This document shows, one piece after another, positions 61,394 through 64,000 of a stretch of 64,000 nucleotides of DNA. Below the pieces are notes generated by a model. That model worked only from the letters and a program-made list of their open reading frames with translations, was not told the DNA's origin and ran no database searches. The DNA is taken from NCBI RefSeq assembly GCF_009363155.1, contig NZ_CP045302.1, forward strand, positions 3,517,001 through 3,581,000, read 5' to 3'. The stretch comes from Azotobacter salinestris (GTDB taxonomy: Bacteria; Pseudomonadota; Gammaproteobacteria; Pseudomonadales; Pseudomonadaceae). Made by a program: the position numbers and the translations under genes. How positions within the stretch are numbered: position 1 is the first letter of the stretch; every line of letters begins with the position of its first letter.

Positions 61394-62518
61394 TCAGCGT
61401 ATCGCCTTGAGGATGACGAACTTGGGCGACGCCCCCACCTGCTCGACCCGGGAGAACAGTTTCCTGAGCTTGACGTGGTAGCCCAGGTGGCGGTTGCCGA
61501 CGATCCACAGCGCGCCGCCCGGCACCAGTGCCGCCCGTGCCTGCTGGAACATGCGCCAGGCAAGGAAGTCGCCGACCACCTGCTGCTGGTGAAACGGCGG
61601 GTTGCACAGCACCACCTCCAGGGAGCTTTCCGTCTGCCCGGCCAGGCCGTCGGCGGCGCGAATCTCCACCGGGCGATCGCCGAGCGCCGCGCGCCAGTTC
61701 TCGTCGGCCGACTGCATGGCCATATAGGACTCGTCGACCAGGGTCAGCCGCGCCTCGGGATTAACCAGCGCGCAGGCGATGGCGAGCACTCCGTTGCCGC
61801 AGCCGAGGTCGGCGACCCTGGCGCTGCCGAGGTTCCGCGGCAGATGGGGGAGGAAGGCGCGGGTGCCGATGTCCAGCCCTTCGCGGCAGAACAGGTTGGC
61901 GTGGTTGACCAGTTCGACGGGCGGCTGGTCGAGGCGGTAGCGGGTCGGGTAGGGCGAGCGCGGCGCGGGTTTCGGCTCCGGGGTAGCAAACAGCAGGCGT
62001 GCCTTCTTCACCGCCAGCGAGGCCTGCACCGGACCGACGTAGCGTTCCAGCAGGTCGCCCGCGGCGCGCGGCAGGTGCTTGACCATGGCCGCGGCGATCA
62101 CCTGGGCGCCCGGCGCGAGCCGGCCATGCAGGCGGATCAGCTGCTCTTCGAGCAGCGCGAGGGTCTTGGGCACGCGGATCAGCACCCGGTCGAAGGGGCC
62201 TTCGGCGATCTCGCTGGCCGGCACGAAGGCCACCGCGTCCGCGGCCAGGCCGTTGCGCTGCAGGTTGTCCTGCAGGGCCAGCCAGCCCAGATGGGAGTCG
62301 CCGCTGCTGGTCACCCGGGCATGGCCCGCCAGGGCGCAGGCCAGCGCGCCGAAGGCGTCGTTGAGCAACAGGACCCGCGCTTCTGCGGGCAGGCCCTGCG
62401 CGTGCAGGTGCTGCAGCAGGTACTCGTCGGCGGCATCGAAGGCCTGCAGGGGATCGTCGCGCCGCGGCGGCTGGCGCTGCAGCTCGAGACGGGCGAACGG
62501 GGTATCGAGAATGGGCAT
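61394..62518 (-). CDS. rlmG: 23S rRNA (guanine-N2-)-methyltransferase RlmG
   Basis: Methyltransferase of 374 residues that methylates G1835 of 23S rRNA. Two halves: an inactive N-terminal methyltransferase-like domain (VLLLNDAFGALACAL) and the active C-terminal one with ARVADLGCGNGVLAIA (SAM site) and VVLCNPPFHQQQ (NPPF motif). NRHLGYHVKLRKLF is characteristic of RlmG/RsmC enzymes. The stop lies beside the DnaA-box spacer. Confidence 0.92.
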   Translation of the reverse strand: MPILDTPFARLELQRQPPRRDDPLQAFDAADEYLLQHLHAQGLPAEARVLLLNDAFGALACALAGHARVTSSGDSHLGWLALQDNLQRNGLAADAVAFVPASEIAEGPFDRVLIRVPKTLALLEEQLIRLHGRLAPGAQVIAAAMVKHLPRAAGDLLERYVGPVQASLAVKKARLLFATPEPKPAPRSPYPTRYRLDQPPVELVNHANLFCREGLDIGTRAFLPHLPRNLGSARVADLGCGNGVLAIACALVNPEARLTLVDESYMAMQSADENWRAALGDRPVEIRAADGLAGQTESSLEVVLCNPPFHQQQVVGDFLAWRMFQQARAALVPGGALWIVGNRHLGYHVKLRKLFSRVEQVGASPKFVILKAIR

Positions 62519-62651
62519 GGCGGGGAGGGCGCTTGTCTATACCGAAAGAGAGGCCGGCGTCTTCGTCGGGCGGTCGAGCCGCCCGGCCGCGCGCCGGCCG
62601 GACACAGTCATGGCTATCGCCCGGAGATCCGCGGCGAACGAGGAGCGAAGT

Positions 62652-63428
62652 ATGACCGTCAGCGAAGACAAGTTCACCCGGGAGCGGCTGCTCGAGGTCT
62701 GGTCCTGGACGGATACCCTGTTCAGCCTGCGCTGCACGCGCCCGCCGGAGTTCCGCTTCCGCGCCGGCCAGTTCGCCCGCCTCGGCCTCTGCAAGGCCGA
62801 CGGCGGCACCGTCTGGCGCGCCTATTCGATGGTCTCGGCGCCGGCCGAGGAGCAGCTGGAGTTCTTCTCGGTGGTGGTGCCGGGCGGCGAGTTCACCAGC
62901 GAGCTGTGCCGCCTGAAGCCCGGCGACACGCTGTTCGTCGAGCGCCAGCCCTACGGCTTTCTCACCCTCGACCGTTTCCCCGACGGCCGCGACCTCTGGC
63001 TGCTGGCCACCGGCACCGGGATCGGGCCCTTCCTGTCGATCCTGCGCGATCCGGAGGTCTGGCACCGCTTCGAGCACATCCTGCTGGTGCACAGCGTGCG
63101 CACCGCGGGCGAGCTGGCCTACCGCGAGCAGATCGGCGAGCTGCCGGCGCGGATGCGGGCGCCGGGTGGCCGGGAGCAGCTGCAGTATCTGCCGCTGGTG
63201 ACCCGCGAGGCCGCGCCCGGGACCCTGCACGGGCGTATCACCACGCTGCTCGACTGCGGCGAGCTGGAGCGCGTCGCCGGTCTGGCGCTCGATCCGGCGT
63301 ACTCGCGGCTCATGCTCTGCGGCAACCCGCAGATGATCAAGGACTGCCGGGAACTGCTCAAGGCGCGCGATCTGCAGCTCAGCCTGAGCCGCAAGCCGGG
63401 CCAGGTGGCGGTGGAGAACTACTGGTAG
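62652..63428 (+). CDS. fpr: ferredoxin/flavodoxin-NADP+ reductase
   Basis: FAD enzyme of 258 residues that exchanges electrons between NADPH and ferredoxin or flavodoxin. FAD motif RAYSMVS (RxYS), the NADP site GTGIGPFLSILRD, and a C-terminal VAVENYW. The last residue is Trp as in the E. coli Fpr type rather than the long-tailed Azotobacter/Rhodobacter type. GAGGAG precedes the ATG at 62652; upstream in-frame codons lie in the rlmG promoter side. It is divergent from rlmG. Confidence 0.92.
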   Translation: MTVSEDKFTRERLLEVWSWTDTLFSLRCTRPPEFRFRAGQFARLGLCKADGGTVWRAYSMVSAPAEEQLEFFSVVVPGGEFTSELCRLKPGDTLFVERQPYGFLTLDRFPDGRDLWLLATGTGIGPFLSILRDPEVWHRFEHILLVHSVRTAGELAYREQIGELPARMRAPGGREQLQYLPLVTREAAPGTLHGRITTLLDCGELERVAGLALDPAYSRLMLCGNPQMIKDCRELLKARDLQLSLSRKPGQVAVENYW

Positions 63429-63534
63429 CGGAGGCGGCGTGCCTCTTGGCCCGGGCGGCCGGCGCTGGCAGAGTCGTATCCACAGAGCGGCCGCCCGGCC
63501 GCCGCCGACAAGCCTTGCGTGAGGGATACACCCG

Positions 63535-64000
63535 ATGACGGAGATTCTGGACAACCTGGTCGCCCTGCTGAGCCTCGAGCCCATCGAGGAAAACCTGTTC
63601 CGCGGTCGCAGCGAGGACCTCGGCCTGCGCCAGCTGTTCGGCGGCCAGGTGCTCGGCCAGGCGGTGTCGGCCGCCAGCCAGACGGTCGAGCCCGGCCGTC
63701 AGGTGCATTCGCTGCACGGCTACTTCCTGCGCCCCGGCGATGCCAGCCTGCCGGTGCTCTACGAGGTCGATCCGCTGCGCGACGGCAAGAGCTTCAGCGC
63801 CCGGCGGGTCACCGCGATCCAGAAGGGCCGGCCGATCTTCACCTGCTCCACCTCCTTCCAGGCCGGCGAGGCGGGGCTCGAACACCAGCAGCCGACGATG
63901 CCCGAGGTGCCGGGGCCGGAGGGGCTGGTCTCGGAAACCGAACTGGCGCGGCAGGTCGCCGACCAGCTGCCGGAGCGCATCCACGACTGGGCGATCAGCG
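63535..64000 (+). CDS. tesB: acyl-CoA thioesterase II, 5' part (cut by the right edge)
   Basis: First 155 codons of a TesB thioesterase, a cytosolic double hot-dog enzyme that hydrolyses acyl-CoA. N-terminal half visible: [19 protein letters not shown], then [29 protein letters not shown] and [19 protein letters not shown], all standard. GAGG lies before the ATG. The catalytic Asp/Gln/Thr of the second domain would be outside the window. Confidence 0.93.
   Translation, partial: MTEILDNLVALLSLEPIEENLFRGRSEDLGLRQLFGGQVLGQAVSAASQTVEPGRQVHSLHGYFLRPGDASLPVLYEVDPLRDGKSFSARRVTAIQKGRPIFTCSTSFQAGEAGLEHQQPTMPEVPGPEGLVSETELARQVADQLPERIHDWAIS

Overview
The window is a 64 kb piece of a high-GC gammaproteobacterial chromosome, most likely from the Pseudomonadaceae (Pseudomonas or Azotobacter type). 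From 25 kb to 61 kb the gene order serB, fimX, psd, rhdA, rsgA, orn, queG, nnr, tsaE, amiB, mutL, miaA, hfq, hflX, hflK, hflC, hisZ, purA, two tRNA-Leu, rnr, rlmB, rpsF, rpsR, rplI, dnaB, alr follows the Pseudomonas aeruginosa order as I remember it. No rRNA operon, CRISPR array or prophage is visible.

Region by region. 1-2 kb: end of an arylamine N-acetyltransferase, a DUF202 membrane protein and a secreted HExxH protein with three cysteine-rich repeats. 2-3.85 kb: a gene-poor stretch, AT-rich from about 2.6 kb, with at most a few small ORFs. 3.85-8.5 kb: a patatin phospholipase, two DUF4136 lipoproteins, cmoM, a MazG-like pyrophosphohydrolase and a periplasmic glutaminase-asparaginase. 8.6-9.84 kb: an IS1341-type element with tnpB only and a recognisable right-end hairpin. 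9.85-13.1 kb: an acidic amino acid ABC importer with a good sigma-54 promoter. 13.2-18.4 kb: msrPQ and a six-gene operon for a bufferin-type RiPP: DUF2282 precursor, DUF692 (MNIO) enzyme, DUF2063 partner, DoxX protein, ECF sigma factor and zinc-finger anti-sigma. 18.5-25.2 kb: an SDR and a thiolase, a KGG stress protein, a 53-residue ORF, a ygiB/ygiC/yjfL-like set in which the ygiC homologue has an in-frame amber codon, and an AhpA/YtjB-type membrane protein.

25.4-61 kb is the conserved housekeeping block: serine synthesis, c-di-GMP control of type IV pili, phosphatidylethanolamine synthesis, ribosome assembly, RNA turnover, tRNA modification (queG, tsaE, miaA), cell separation (amiB), mismatch repair, Hfq, the HflKC protease regulators, purine synthesis, the S6-S18-L9 ribosomal operon and the replicative helicase. 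An MFS transporter, a DUF2271 gene beside a decayed PepSY-type gene, and a YgiQ radical SAM protein lie between dnaB and alr. 61-64 kb: a spacer with two perfect DnaA boxes, rlmG, a ferredoxin-NADP reductase and the start of tesB, cut by the right edge.

The most notable system is the bufferin-type operon. Its genes are overlapped or spaced by a few bases, an ECF-like promoter precedes it, and its own sigma/anti-sigma pair closes it. It lies just upstream of msrPQ, which repairs oxidised periplasmic methionine. Together these suggest an envelope response to copper or oxidative stress.
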